Shown: piece by piece, positions 1-8,972 of the stretch
How the letters are laid out: every line of letters starts with the position of its first letter
How positions within the stretch are numbered: position 1 is the first letter of the stretch
Assembly: GCA_024636955.1 (NCBI GenBank)
Contig: JAGXGB010000013.1
Coordinates: 1 to 39,660 of the forward strand
From: Bacteroidales bacterium
GTDB lineage: Bacteria > Bacteroidota > Bacteroidia > Bacteroidales > Lentimicrobiaceae
Reading direction: 5' to 3'
Length of the DNA: 39,660 bases
Notes under the pieces: generated by a model
What the model saw: the letters and a program-made list of their open reading frames with translations, nothing else
Database searches by the model: none
Told to the model about the DNA's origin: nothing
Position numbers and translations under genes: made by a program

Positions 1-201
1 ATATGGTAAATAATCTGAAGAATAAGTAGAAGGAGAGTAAAACTATTATCAGTTTCAGAAGACCGGACATTACAATTGCAATTAGTTCGTATAATAATTA
101 TAAATGCGAAATTAATTAAATTTTGCTGACACTATGAGTACGCACGTACTCTAAACATACAAAATTATAAGGTTATGGTCTAAAAGCCTTTAAGGGATAC
201 A
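1..201. other. Window-edge intergenic DNA without a recognisable gene
   Basis: This AT-rich stretch has stops in all frames and I recognise no coding or tRNA-like segment. It contains one near-palindrome at 136-151 (GAGTACG, a CA centre, CGTACTC), which could be an operator or a short hairpin. Nothing else here is interpretable. Confidence 0.4.
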
Positions 202-236
202 ACAAAAGGAGATAATTCAAGATTATCTCCTTTTGT
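202..236 (-). terminator. Strong hairpin terminator downstream of rpmH
   Basis: A perfect 15-bp inverted repeat (202-216 pairing with 222-236, loop TCAAG) lies 33 bases past the rpmH stop. The arms begin ACAAAAGGAG, so a U-rich arm is present on either strand and the element could stop transcription from both directions. It makes rpmH look monocistronic. Confidence 0.7.
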
Positions 237-269
237 ATACCTTTAGTCAGCTTTTAGCTGTTAAATAAA

Positions 270-428
270 CTATTTAGGGCGTGTTTCGTCAGAAACAGTA
301 AGTTTTTTCCTGCCTTTAGCTCTCCGTGCAGCAAGAACTCTGCGTCCATTGGCTGTGGACATACGCTCCCGGAAACCATGTTTGTTTCTTCTTTTCCTTT
401 GTGACGGCTGAAATGTTCTCTTGCTCAT
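270..428 (-). CDS. rpmH: 50S ribosomal protein L34
   Basis: This 52-residue, Arg/Lys-rich protein reads [19 protein letters not shown] at its start and contains [19 protein letters not shown], the hallmark of bacterial ribosomal protein L34 of the large subunit. Its length is normal for Bacteroidota, where L34 is slightly longer than the 46 residues of E. coli. The ATG at 428 is the only sensible start and lies about 20 bases below a TATCTTTG -7 element. In many bacteria rpmH is followed by rnpA. Here it is instead followed directly by a strong hairpin, so rnpA must lie elsewhere. The gene is short but unmistakable. Confidence 0.97.
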   Translation of the reverse strand: MSKRTFQPSQRKRRNKHGFRERMSTANGRRVLAARRAKGRKKLTVSDETRPK

Positions 429-448
429 TATTGTATTTTTTAGGACTG

Positions 449-481
449 CAAAGATATAAATAATCTTTAAACTCCAAACAA
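449..481 (-). promoter_or_regulatory. Bacteroidota-type promoter of rpmH
   Basis: On the minus strand the -7 element TATCTTTG occupies 456-449. Two TTG triplets lie upstream with spacers of 18 and 22 bases, around the 19-21 usual for the Bacteroides primary sigma factor. The predicted transcript starts about 12-15 bases before the rpmH ATG. Confidence 0.6.
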
Positions 482-496
482 TATTTACACTTTTTT

Positions 497-1981
497 TTAA
501 GCCAAAGAAGGAGTTTTAGAAGCCTTGTCTGGAGCGTTCTTCAGAGTTTCTGTTAAAAATATCCAGAACTTTTCAACTGAGGCAATGTGCACCCTTTCAT
601 CAGGTGAATGCGGTGACCTGATGGTTGGACCAAAAGATATCATGTCCCAGTTAGGATAAACAGCTCCTAATAAACCACATTCCAATCCAGCATGAATTGC
701 TTTAATTTCAGGTATCTTTCCGAAACGGTTGTTGTATACCTGCTGCATAGTTTTCAATATTGGTGAATCAGGATTTGGTTTCCATCCCGGATATTCTCCC
801 TCGAATACTACCTGAGCATTTGCCAGTTCAAAAATACTTCCCATCATAACTGATAAGTCAATCTTGGCTGAATTTACTGAACTTCTGAGTAAACACTTAA
901 TCACAACTGTATCGTCGAAAGTGTTTATAATTGATAGATTCGTTGAGGTTTCAACCAGTCCTTCCATTGCGTTGCTCATACGCATAACACCGTTTGGGCA
1001 TGCATACACTGCACGTAACATTCTATTCTGAGTATCTTTATCCATCACTGATGAAGGCATGTCAGTATCTGAAACTGATATACTTAAGGTAGGCTCAGTA
1101 GCTGAGAGTTCAGATTTAATTGTTTCAGTAATTTGTTTAATGCAGTCAATATATGCTGCTTTCTGATCCTGTGGAACCGTAACTACGGCAAAGCCTTCAC
1201 GTGGAATGGCATTACGCATATTACCGGCTTCAATGAGTGCAAGTTGCAGATTGTGATCTTTAACTCCATGCCATACAAGACGTGTTAATATTTTGCATGA
1301 ATTGCCTCTACCAAGACTAATGTCAAGTCCTGAATGTCCACCCTTTAATCCTGTTACATTAATTTTAAGAGCAGCAGCACCACTTTCAGGTGATGTTTTT
1401 TTGAAGTTAAAAGTGAAAGTACCATCGATACCACCGGCACATCCAAAATAAAGCTCCCCTTCATCTTCTGAATCAAGGTTTATAAGTATGTCACCATGCA
1501 AAAGGCCTGGTTTTAATTCGTTGGCACCAGTCATACCGGTTTCTTCATCAATAGTGAATAAGGCTTCAACAGGACCATGAACCAAATCAGTTGCTTCAAG
1601 TACTGACATTATTGCTGCAACTCCCATACCATTATCAGCACCTAAGGTTGTACCATTAGCTTTAACCCATTCACCATCAATAAGGGTTTCAATAGGATCT
1701 TTTTCAAAGTCATGGGTTTTATCGCTGTTCTTCTGTGGAACCATGTCAAGATGGGATTGCAATACTATTCCCTTCTTGTTTTCCATGCCTGGTGTAGCTG
1801 GTTTGCGGATTATTACATTTCCGACTTCATCAACTATGGTTTCTAATCCAAGTGATTGACCAAAATTACGCATGAATTCAATAATTCTTGCTTCTTTCTT
1901 CGAAGGCCTTGGTATCTGTGTAAGACTATGGAAGTTTTTCCATACAGATTCGGGTTTAAGGCTTAAAATCTGATTGTTCAT
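497..1981 (-). CDS. pepD: Aminoacyl-histidine dipeptidase (cytosolic non-specific dipeptidase, M20)
   Basis: This is a 494-residue cytoplasmic zinc metallopeptidase of the M20 PepD family. It hydrolyses Xaa-His and many other dipeptides in peptide salvage. The expected metal and catalytic residues are visible: HLDMVP (His77, Asp79), GADNGMG (Asp116, bridging metal ligand), FTIDEETG (Glu146 general base, Glu147) and LINLDSED (Asp170). The C-terminal IHAGLECG and HSPDERVHI segments match the usual end of the catalytic domain. There is no signal peptide, and the length is typical of the family (about 480-500). The ATG at 1981 follows its own promoter-like element, so the gene is probably transcribed alone. 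It is separated by about 150 bases from rsmG, which lies upstream on the same strand. Confidence 0.95.
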   Translation of the reverse strand: MNNQILSLKPESVWKNFHSLTQIPRPSKKEARIIEFMRNFGQSLGLETIVDEVGNVIIRKPATPGMENKKGIVLQSHLDMVPQKNSDKTHDFEKDPIETLIDGEWVKANGTTLGADNGMGVAAIMSVLEATDLVHGPVEALFTIDEETGMTGANELKPGLLHGDILINLDSEDEGELYFGCAGGIDGTFTFNFKKTSPESGAAALKINVTGLKGGHSGLDISLGRGNSCKILTRLVWHGVKDHNLQLALIEAGNMRNAIPREGFAVVTVPQDQKAAYIDCIKQITETIKSELSATEPTLSISVSDTDMPSSVMDKDTQNRMLRAVYACPNGVMRMSNAMEGLVETSTNLSIINTFDDTVVIKCLLRSSVNSAKIDLSVMMGSIFELANAQVVFEGEYPGWKPNPDSPILKTMQQVYNNRFGKIPEIKAIHAGLECGLLGAVYPNWDMISFGPTIRSPHSPDERVHIASVEKFWIFLTETLKNAPDKASKTPSLA

Positions 1982-2031
1982 ATTAAGTTAGTTTAAAAAA
2001 TATGTTTTACTATTATTAGCAAATCAAGGTT

Positions 2032-2063
2032 TAAAGGTACGAAAAATTGGCAACCCGCTTCAA
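2032..2063 (-). promoter_or_regulatory. Probable pepD promoter
   Basis: The minus strand carries TTG at 2063-2061 and TACCTTTA at 2039-2032 with a 21-base spacer, close to the Bacteroidota consensus TTG-(19-21)-TAnnTTTG. The last base of the -7 element deviates. It lies about 50 bases above the pepD ATG. Confidence 0.45.
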
Positions 2064-2128
2064 ATTTGTTGCAAAAGTCTCATAGAGTATTACAACCGAG
2101 GTTAACCAAAAAAGAGTATAGATGCTAA

Positions 2129-2749
2129 TTAAAACCATAAATGTACCAGGTGCTTAGTTTCAAAAAAAGGCTCTTCAAAAAAGTCACTCAGTGGGTATAC
2201 CTTATTTTTTACACCTGTTTTTATTAGCTCCTCTTTTAATTCTCCGCCTTTGAGATATAATATCCCATTGTGCAGTGGATTAATGGATCGTCTTGTAATA
2301 TTCTTCTTCGTCAATTGGACAAATTCAGGTAAAGAGATGACTGCCCGACTGATTACAAAATCATACCTGAAAATAATTTCCTCAACCCGGCTTTGAGTTG
2401 CGGTAACATTTTCGAGCCCCAGAGAGGATACAACCTCATTAACAACTTTTATCTTCTTTCCGATTGAGTCAACCAGATGGAAATTAGCCTCAGGAAATAA
2501 AATGGCAAGAGGAATACCCGGGAAGCCACCTCCAGTGCCTACATCAATAACAGATGTTCCGGGCGAAAATTTTATAACTTTTGCAATCGCTAACGAGTGA
2601 AGCACATGATGCGTATACAGATTATCAATGTCCTTACGCGAAATAACATTTATAGCCTCATTCCATTGCCTGTATAAATCATTTAATTTAATAAAGCTGT
2701 CTATCTGAGCAGGGGTCAGATCTTTAAAGTATTTAGTAATGATTTCCAT
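2129..2749 (-). CDS. rsmG: 16S rRNA (guanine-527-N7)-methyltransferase RsmG (GidB)
   Basis: This 206-residue SAM-dependent methyltransferase modifies G527 of 16S rRNA; in other bacteria its loss gives low-level streptomycin resistance. The family motifs are clear: NVISRKD near residues 34-40, the SAM-binding glycine loop VIDVGTGGGFPGIPLAI at 67-83, and the VISRAV motif near 133. The length is normal. The ATG at 2749 is only 3 bases after the stop of the histidine kinase gene. rsmG is therefore very probably the last gene of a response regulator-kinase-rsmG transcript, which is an unusual context, as the gene is more often beside gidA or parAB. Confidence 0.94.
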   Translation of the reverse strand: MEIITKYFKDLTPAQIDSFIKLNDLYRQWNEAINVISRKDIDNLYTHHVLHSLAIAKVIKFSPGTSVIDVGTGGGFPGIPLAILFPEANFHLVDSIGKKIKVVNEVVSSLGLENVTATQSRVEEIIFRYDFVISRAVISLPEFVQLTKKNITRRSINPLHNGILYLKGGELKEELIKTGVKNKVYPLSDFFEEPFFETKHLVHLWF

Positions 2750-2752
2750 CGC

Positions 2753-4132
2753 TTAATTTGGTTTGTATGGCAATGTCACTTCAACTTCTGTGCCTATGCC
2801 AATGCTTGAATGGATTTTTACAGACCCGTTATGAAGCCTGACAATATTATTTATTAATGATAGTCCAATGCCATGGCCTCTTTTATTCTGAGCATTGGCT
2901 GCTCTATAAAAAGGTTCGAAAACATGTTGAATGTCATCAAGAGCAATTCCTATACCCCGATCTACAACTTTTAAAATGACATTTTCCTTTTGATAATCAA
3001 TGATTACATCCACAGGCTTGTTATTGGAGAATTTGAATGCATTGTCAATCAAATTGATAAATACCAGCTTAAGTAGGTTTTCATTTCCAAATACTGACAG
3101 ATCATGGTCATCATCATTCGTATTATCATTTATCCCGATCTCAATCTTGAGCTTAGGATTTAATAGCATAAATTCAGACTGTGTTTCAATTAACAACTCA
3201 TCCAATCTTACTTTATTAAGCTGCATTGATGAAATTTCCTGTTCTGAACGTGCTATTTCCAAAAGGTTATTCGAGAGGTTGGTTAAACTCTTTGCATCAT
3301 CAAGAACCGAAGACAACACTTTTTTGTATTCATCGGTTTCTCGGTCATTCATCAGCACAACCTCAATTTGGCTGGTAATGGAGGCTAACGGCGTCCTTAG
3401 TTCATGGGAAGCATTCGAAACAAAGATTTTTTGTATTTTAAAGGCTGTTTCAATTCGGTCAAGCATTCCATTAAAGGTTATAGATAGATGGGCTATTTCA
3501 TCGTGTCCATTCCCTTCATTTACCCTTTGAGCCAAATTATTAGCGCTAATAGAAGATACTTCAGATATTACATTGATAATTGGCTTTAATGCCTGCCATG
3601 AAAAATATCTACCAATGAGAATAATCACCAATATTGACACAATAAACCCAATAGTAAGCACTAAAAACAAATTTTTTAGTTTGTCCATCCCATATATGTC
3701 AATAGCTGACGCTATAACAACAAACCGCCTGAAGTCATTACTATATAAAAGTCCTAAAGCTTCCCGGTCACCTTGTTTAAAAGAGTATTCACCATCATTC
3801 CGGATTTTTGAGAGTAGATCTTCATCTATAACTATACTTGAGGATTTTGATGATGAATAGATCTTACTTTTTTTGAAGTAATCAAACACTGTTACTTCCA
3901 CACCAATGAGTACGCTATAATTTGAACTATCGATAATTCTGAGTAGGTTGTTGTCAATCTCTTTTACATCTATGAGTAGTTTAGCTGTATTCACGCACTT
4001 TTCCTTCAAGCGCTGATTAAACTCCTGCTTACGATAATTTGCTGATAAAAGGTAAATTATTAGGGAGAAAGCTAGTAACAAGCTTCCCACAACAAGGGCA
4101 AACCTGAGAGTTAGCTTATTTCTGATCTGCAT
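2753..4132 (-). CDS. Membrane sensor histidine kinase (HAMP-HisKA-HATPase)
   Basis: This 459-residue inner-membrane kinase is the partner of the response regulator encoded just upstream. Helix 1 (about 12-30) and helix 2 (about 154-176) flank a periplasmic sensor region of roughly 120 residues with no recognised fold. A HAMP linker follows (about 177-230). The dimerisation domain has the phospho-acceptor His243 in SNASHELRTPLASI. The ATP-binding domain shows the N box (NLIDNAFKFS, 360-369), the G1 box (DRGIGI, 391-396), an F box (FEPFYR) and the G2 box (GHGIGL, 419-424). All catalytic motifs are intact. Its start overlaps the end of the regulator gene by 17 bases, which supports translational coupling. 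The signal cannot be told from sequence. The layout resembles the RprX/CusS-type kinases of Bacteroidota. Confidence 0.92.
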   Translation of the reverse strand: MQIRNKLTLRFALVVGSLLLAFSLIIYLLSANYRKQEFNQRLKEKCVNTAKLLIDVKEIDNNLLRIIDSSNYSVLIGVEVTVFDYFKKSKIYSSSKSSSIVIDEDLLSKIRNDGEYSFKQGDREALGLLYSNDFRRFVVIASAIDIYGMDKLKNLFLVLTIGFIVSILVIILIGRYFSWQALKPIINVISEVSSISANNLAQRVNEGNGHDEIAHLSITFNGMLDRIETAFKIQKIFVSNASHELRTPLASITSQIEVVLMNDRETDEYKKVLSSVLDDAKSLTNLSNNLLEIARSEQEISSMQLNKVRLDELLIETQSEFMLLNPKLKIEIGINDNTNDDDHDLSVFGNENLLKLVFINLIDNAFKFSNNKPVDVIIDYQKENVILKVVDRGIGIALDDIQHVFEPFYRAANAQNKRGHGIGLSLINNIVRLHNGSVKIHSSIGIGTEVEVTLPYKPN

Positions 4133-4823
4133 TACCGTGCACTTCTTTTAAAACATAGCCCATTCCAATTTGAGTATGAATAAGCTTCACTGGATAATTT
4201 TTGTCAATTTTCTTTCTAAGGAAATTCACGTATACCTCAATAACATTGGTGCCAGTATCGAAATTTATATTCCATATTTTGTCAGCAATGTCAGCTTTTG
4301 ATATTACTTTTCCTGTATTTCTGACTAAGTATTCAAGAAGAGAAAATTCTTTCGCCGTTAATTCAATGTTGTTATCTCCCCTTTTTACTGTTTTACTTTC
4401 TGTATCCATTTCGAGATCAGCAACTCTTAAAACTGTTTGCTTTTTTTTATTAGCAGGGATTCTTTTAAGTAATGCCTTAATCCTAGCCAGTAATTCCCTG
4501 AACTCAAAAGGTTTAACAATATAATCGTCTGCTCCTTTGTCGAATCCTATTAATTTATCTTCTGTACTTCCTAAAGCAGTAAGCATTATTATAGGTATCT
4601 GCGGATCACTATTTCTGATTTGTGAGCACAATTCGTAACCATTTATAATCGGCAGGTTTATATCAAGAATGATAAGGCCATATTCATTTGTATCTGCAAG
4701 ACGTTTACCAATAAACCCATCATAGGCTACATCAGTTTCGAATCCGTTTTCCTCCAGTCCTTTTCTGATGGAATCGGCCATTTTAACATGGTCTTCAACA
4801 ATTAATATCTTCGGGTTAGGCAT
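4116..4823 (-). CDS. OmpR/PhoB-family response regulator
   Basis: This is a 235-residue two-component transcription factor. The receiver domain (about 4-120) has the acidic pair Glu10/Asp11, the phosphorylation site Asp54 in IILDINLP, Thr82 and Lys104 (YIVKPFEFREL). The C-terminal winged helix (about 127-230) includes ELTAKEFSLLEYLVRN and the wing near IHTQIGMGYVLKE, as in OmpR/PhoB proteins. It is the first gene of the operon with the histidine kinase and rsmG and is divergent from the glucosaminidase gene at 4938. The ATG at 4823 is preceded by 114 bases shared with that divergent gene. I see no clear promoter for it on this strand. Confidence 0.94.
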   Translation of the reverse strand: MPNPKILIVEDHVKMADSIRKGLEENGFETDVAYDGFIGKRLADTNEYGLIILDINLPIINGYELCSQIRNSDPQIPIIMLTALGSTEDKLIGFDKGADDYIVKPFEFRELLARIKALLKRIPANKKKQTVLRVADLEMDTESKTVKRGDNNIELTAKEFSLLEYLVRNTGKVISKADIADKIWNINFDTGTNVIEVYVNFLRKKIDKNYPVKLIHTQIGMGYVLKEVHGNADQK

Positions 4824-4910
4824 AATTCAACAACTAAGGTAGTTTGACCACTAAATTAAACATTTTAGCGTATCATTCAATATTCTTCAGGTCCATTATT
4901 TTGAGTTAAT

Positions 4911-4918
4911 TATCTTTG
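4911..4918 (+). promoter_or_regulatory. -7 promoter element of the glucosaminidase gene
   Basis: TATCTTTG is an exact match to the Bacteroidota -7 consensus and lies 19 bases before the ATG at 4938. No well-placed -33 TTG was seen, so only the -7 half is supported. Confidence 0.45.
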
Positions 4919-4937
4919 CGTGGAAATATAAACGTAT

Positions 4938-5927
4938 ATGCCTCTCAAATACTCATCCTTCTCATTGTTTTTGTTGTTTTTTACATTCAATACTATTTAT
5001 GCTCAAAAAGCAACACCAAAAAACAACTATGAGAAATACATTGAAAACTTTAAATCAATTGCCATAAAGAAGATGCAGGAATATAAAATTCCTGCCAGTA
5101 TTACGTTAGCCCAGGGATTACTTGAATCTGGAAGTGGCAATTCTGACCTTGCTGTAAACGCAAATAACCACTTCGGTATAAAGTGCCACAAGGAATGGAC
5201 CGGAATGACTTATATCATGGATGATGATGAAAAAGGAGAGTGTTTTAGGAAATACGCTTCTGCTGAAGAGTCATTTAATGACCACTCCCAGTTTTTAATA
5301 ACAAGGCCCAGGTATGCAAACCTATTCACACTTGACATCCTTGACTATAAGGGGTGGGCACATGGATTAAAAAGTGCCGGTTATGCTACCAATCCCAGAT
5401 ACGCGGAGATGCTTATTAAAATTATTGAGGAGCATCAACTATTCTTATTTGATAGCGGATATCAACCTCAACTATCTGAGTTGATTGCCGATGCTAATCC
5501 TGTTCCATTTGACGATTCGAAGATTGATCCTAAAGTGCATGTTATTGCAAAGAACAATTACGAATATGTTGAGGTTACTTCAGGCAATAGGAACATATAT
5601 GTCAACAATGGTGTTAGACTTATATATGCCAGAAAAGGTGATAAAGCAATGACTATAGCGGATGATGTCGGTGTGCACACCTTTCAAATATTGCAATACA
5701 ATGAATTAGGAAGGGATGAGACAATAAAGGAAGGCGCAGTAATATACATTGAGCCCAAGAAGAGTAAAAGTGATACAAAGTACCATGTCATTGTTGAAGG
5801 AGAAACTATACGGGACATTGCTCAAATGTATGCCGTAAAGCTCAAAGTTCTTTATAGAAGAAATGATCTTAAAACTGGCCATGAACCTGCTGTCGGTACT
5901 AAGGTCTTATTAAGAAAAGATAAATAA
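4938..5927 (+). CDS. Secreted glucosaminidase (GH73) with two LysM domains
   Basis: This 329-residue exported peptidoglycan hydrolase is predicted to cut beta-1,4 bonds after N-acetylglucosamine during wall remodelling or cell separation. Residues 1-22 form a signal peptide ending in IYAQ. The GH73/LytG-like domain (about 35-175) contains ITLAQGLLESGSGNSDLA, in which Glu63 is the probable catalytic acid, followed by NNHFGIKC and RYASAEESFNDHSQFL-like segments. Two LysM repeats follow at about 228-275 and 280-328; the second begins YHVIVEGETIRDIA. This domain order is common in Bacteroidota cell-wall hydrolases. The gene stands alone, divergent from the two-component operon and convergent with the next gene. 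Confidence 0.9.
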   Translation: MPLKYSSFSLFLLFFTFNTIYAQKATPKNNYEKYIENFKSIAIKKMQEYKIPASITLAQGLLESGSGNSDLAVNANNHFGIKCHKEWTGMTYIMDDDEKGECFRKYASAEESFNDHSQFLITRPRYANLFTLDILDYKGWAHGLKSAGYATNPRYAEMLIKIIEEHQLFLFDSGYQPQLSELIADANPVPFDDSKIDPKVHVIAKNNYEYVEVTSGNRNIYVNNGVRLIYARKGDKAMTIADDVGVHTFQILQYNELGRDETIKEGAVIYIEPKKSKSDTKYHVIVEGETIRDIAQMYAVKLKVLYRRNDLKTGHEPAVGTKVLLRKDK

Positions 5928-6062
5928 GTTTCTTACCTGAGCAAATGCATCTAACATAGAGAATTCATTGTTTGCTCGGCCGTATTTAGGCTGAGGCAAT
6001 TAGTAAATATATTATTCCATGATTAAGTCTGGTTATAACTTTTAATTCACTTATTCAAAGCT

Positions 6063-8831
6063 TTAAAGTCCATCTAATTCTGTTAAGATCAATTTATTAT
6101 CCCAGGTGGTAACAAGAATTTCCCTCATACTACCACCTGGATTAAAAATTATGGGATCAGAATCAGACTTAATTGAAGGGCCCTTATATATTTTACCTTT
6201 ATTATTGAAGCCGGTAATCTCATTGTTTTCGTTATTTCTGGCAAATATCCAAACATCTTGTGAAGATGATGAGTAAACAAAAGGAATCCCGAACTTACCC
6301 TTAGTATTAACGGCTGCGATTTTTTCCTTCAATCGGTTAAAGGCAATGATTTGTTCTTTCTCAGCAAAAACAAAATCCATTGAACCATCAGAATCAAAAT
6401 CAGTATAGGTAAACCATGGGTTTTTACTAAAGTTTCCAAATGATGACTTGCTTATTTTCCCTTTCGCATCAATATATATAAGTTCACCTTTGTCTGAAAC
6501 TGAAATGAAAATTCCTTTGCTGTTTGTAGTGTTTGCAAAAAGGCTGGTTTGTTCAGAGAGTTGTAAGCTCTTGTCAACCTTAATCCTTTCTTTACCTCTT
6601 CTGTCAAAGATCCGAACAGAACCATTAATACTTTTGAATATAAGGTAGTCCTTGCCATGTGTTCGGTAAAACTCTATTATACCTTGCCCGGATACTTCAG
6701 GCTTTTGCCAATCAGGTAATTCAACACCCTGCATTGTTATATTGTAAATCCTGTTATCGGTTCCAACATATAGTACACGATACTCGTTTTTATTATCATA
6801 ATCAAAAACAGAAATTTCGCTTTTGGCAGTTTTGGGCAATGTTATGGGTGATTCTTTAATTTCCTTACCTGACTGATCAATTACATGCAACTTGTTTTTT
6901 GTTGATATCAAGTAATGAGTTCTGCCATTACGGTAAAAATCAATTTCTGCTATTTTTGAAATAATTGGCGCCTTAGCATCATATATCCACAATTTTCTGC
7001 CACTGTGATCATGAACATTAATCTTGTCATTTGACTGAATAGCCGCGATTAGTTTATTATTTTTTGATTTCCCATTTACTATTTGAATGTTGGAAAATCC
7101 AGTCTTCATGTCGATTGTCTTCTGTCTGTTTCTATTATTAGTTATAAGATCATCAGGTTCATCTAACTTAGCTTTACTTATGCCATTTTCATTAACGCTT
7201 CCCGTCTTGGAAGTTGATTCTGACTTACCTCCAATTCCATAACTAGCGTCATTGTTGATATCACTTTTTTTAGCTTCTTTCTTAGTAATTGTTTGTGGTT
7301 TGGGAATGAGCCAAGCTAATGTATACTGCAAATCATTACCAGCACTATACTGCATACCTATTGATGAGTTTTCCTTCAAAAAGTTAACAAGTTCTGTATT
7401 TGGTGATGAACCGGACTTAAGAAGCCATTTGCCAACAATATCCGGTCTTATTAAAACAAACACATTTGAGTTACCACCTGACCATTCTTTTTCGAATTTA
7501 AACTCCTTGCTGTTTGATATGCGTTTATTGGATTCAATAGCTTTCAACATTATTTTATTTGGAGAGAAAATTACATGCTCACCAGTAAACCGGCAGTATA
7601 GTTTTCCAGGTATATTAAATAGAGAGCCCCAAAGTTTGGAAGGAAAAGATACGAAATGCATGTTGAAAATTGAATCTTCTATAGGCTCAAGGTATGGCTG
7701 TAAATAGGCTCTTGCACTGTCGATATTCGAATGCCTGATCATCATCATCATTCCGGATTTATCACCTCTGAAATAATCAAGAGTGTAAATCATGCTCACC
7801 GAGTTGCCAATCCATGCAGCTATATGCTTCTTCTTGTTGAATATTTCTTTATTTGGCTGATCGATGGACGAATCAAAACCCTTAACATGAATGGTATCGC
7901 CTTTGAAGTAATGACTGGTGTACAATTCCTGATCACTCAACGACATTGATATTGCCATACCAGTGTTTTGTGGATAATCAGATAACTCATCAAATGCAAC
8001 CGGCTCCTGGCCAATAAAAGCATGTTTAGACATGGTGAATGTAAAGCCTCCAAAAAGTACTTCACTCTTTTTGATATTCAGGTCAAAGGTTGTCCACTGA
8101 TCAAAAGGAGTGTCTTCTTCCAGTCTTTCAGATAAATGAGGAACCAGGGATGAAGCTAATATCTTAGTATTCAAGATAATATTTGCATCTACTTTTTTTC
8201 CTCCTGTATTGTAAAGTTTATTGAACGACTCATTGGTTGCTATTGAACTGTCCTGTACAAGGCTATTAAATGAGTTTATCAATAATGAACTATCATTACT
8301 GAGTGCAAACACACCTTGCTTCAAATAGTACCAGCTACTAACTCCTTTATGGGTTATACTATATAAGCGATTATCAACTTTTGTAATAGAATATTCACTA
8401 CTAGTCGCAACGCTTTTAATGTGATCGTTTATTGAACCTGAACTTGACTTTCCAATAGACGTAACGATTAACATACTCATCTTGTCTGCATTGCTTGGTG
8501 CAAGTGCGAATATCACTTCATTTGATTCAAGAAATTTGACCAGTTTTGGATTGTTATATGTAATTGTGTCAATGTAACTATTTAGCGTTGTGAAAATTTC
8601 TGTTGTACTTAGCAAATCAAAGAGGGAAGATTTATTGATAGCTTCAAAAAAATGAAATACATTTTTTGTTTTAACAATGACTGATGCCTCAAGTGGTATT
8701 GCATTTATGATTGGTGATACAGGTTCCTTAAGGAATTTATAATAAGACCTGGCGGCAGATCCTACGAAAATAGCTATTACAGAAATTATCGCCAGAATTA
8801 TAATGATCCTCAAACTTCTCACAAAACACAA
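6063..8831 (-). CDS. Membrane-anchored protein, DUF3352-like domain plus beta-propeller-like C-terminus
   Basis: This is a protein of about 920 residues with unknown function. A single N-terminal helix (about 8-26) anchors it with the bulk outside the cytoplasm. Residues 35-515 look like the DUF3352-type domain seen in Bacteroidota. A Ser/Asn/Lys-rich linker follows (about 516-575). The rest (about 576-922) has repeated strands ending in turns such as VHDHSGRKLW, VIDQSGKEIK, IFDRRGKERI, YIDAKGKISK and GFNNKGKIYK, which suggests a beta-propeller of about seven blades. DFDSDGSMDF near 825 resembles an FG-GAP calcium loop. No ATG precedes the anchor helix. The frame opens with TTG (8831), and a GTG at 8822 is the other candidate, so the exact start is uncertain. 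The domain names are inferred from sequence character only. Confidence 0.75.
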   Translation of the reverse strand: MCFVRSLRIIIILAIISVIAIFVGSAARSYYKFLKEPVSPIINAIPLEASVIVKTKNVFHFFEAINKSSLFDLLSTTEIFTTLNSYIDTITYNNPKLVKFLESNEVIFALAPSNADKMSMLIVTSIGKSSSGSINDHIKSVATSSEYSITKVDNRLYSITHKGVSSWYYLKQGVFALSNDSSLLINSFNSLVQDSSIATNESFNKLYNTGGKKVDANIILNTKILASSLVPHLSERLEEDTPFDQWTTFDLNIKKSEVLFGGFTFTMSKHAFIGQEPVAFDELSDYPQNTGMAISMSLSDQELYTSHYFKGDTIHVKGFDSSIDQPNKEIFNKKKHIAAWIGNSVSMIYTLDYFRGDKSGMMMMIRHSNIDSARAYLQPYLEPIEDSIFNMHFVSFPSKLWGSLFNIPGKLYCRFTGEHVIFSPNKIMLKAIESNKRISNSKEFKFEKEWSGGNSNVFVLIRPDIVGKWLLKSGSSPNTELVNFLKENSSIGMQYSAGNDLQYTLAWLIPKPQTITKKEAKKSDINNDASYGIGGKSESTSKTGSVNENGISKAKLDEPDDLITNNRNRQKTIDMKTGFSNIQIVNGKSKNNKLIAAIQSNDKINVHDHSGRKLWIYDAKAPIISKIAEIDFYRNGRTHYLISTKNKLHVIDQSGKEIKESPITLPKTAKSEISVFDYDNKNEYRVLYVGTDNRIYNITMQGVELPDWQKPEVSGQGIIEFYRTHGKDYLIFKSINGSVRIFDRRGKERIKVDKSLQLSEQTSLFANTTNSKGIFISVSDKGELIYIDAKGKISKSSFGNFSKNPWFTYTDFDSDGSMDFVFAEKEQIIAFNRLKEKIAAVNTKGKFGIPFVYSSSSQDVWIFARNNENNEITGFNNKGKIYKGPSIKSDSDPIIFNPGGSMREILVTTWDNKLILTELDGL

Positions 8832-8838
8832 TTTTAAT

Positions 8839-8871
8839 CAAAGATAGAATCAAATGCACCGTGGCATTCAA
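8839..8871 (-). promoter_or_regulatory. Promoter of the 922-residue protein gene
   Basis: The minus strand has TTG (8871-8869), a 22-base spacer and TATCTTTG (8846-8839). The predicted start point falls at or within a few bases of the non-ATG start codon, so the mRNA would be leaderless or have a leader of about 10 bases. Confidence 0.55.
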
Positions 8872-8919
8872 GAAACGCAACTTACTAATGAACAATAAAT
8901 TGTTAATAAAATGTATCAA

Positions 8920-8953
8920 TTGATGAAAGTGACGGAAAAATTATTTAAGTTTG
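8920..8953 (+). promoter_or_regulatory. Promoter of the outer-membrane barrel gene
   Basis: TTG at 8920-8922 and TAAGTTTG at 8946-8953 are separated by 23 bases, slightly longer than ideal. The ATG is 19 bases further on. It is arranged divergently with the promoter at 8839-8871. Confidence 0.45.
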
Positions 8954-8972
8954 AAGTTAAATAATCACTTAA

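Noticed and set aside
136..151. Near-palindrome GAGTACG-CA-CGTACTC as a defined operator
   Set aside because: It is a single site with no visible gene or promoter next to it at the window edge, so I mention it only in the description of that region.
3000..3530. A plus-strand frame of 176 codons
   Set aside because: It lies entirely opposite the histidine kinase, whose catalytic motifs are intact; its Ser/Leu/Ile-rich product is typical of an antisense frame.
5939..5977. GAGCAAA/TTTGCTC inverted repeat as a terminator after the glucosaminidase gene
   Set aside because: The stem is only seven base pairs with a 25-base loop and no T tract, too weak to call.
7252..7707. A plus-strand frame of 151 codons opposite the 922-residue protein
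   Set aside because: It has no family resemblance and sits opposite the coding DUF3352-like region and linker.
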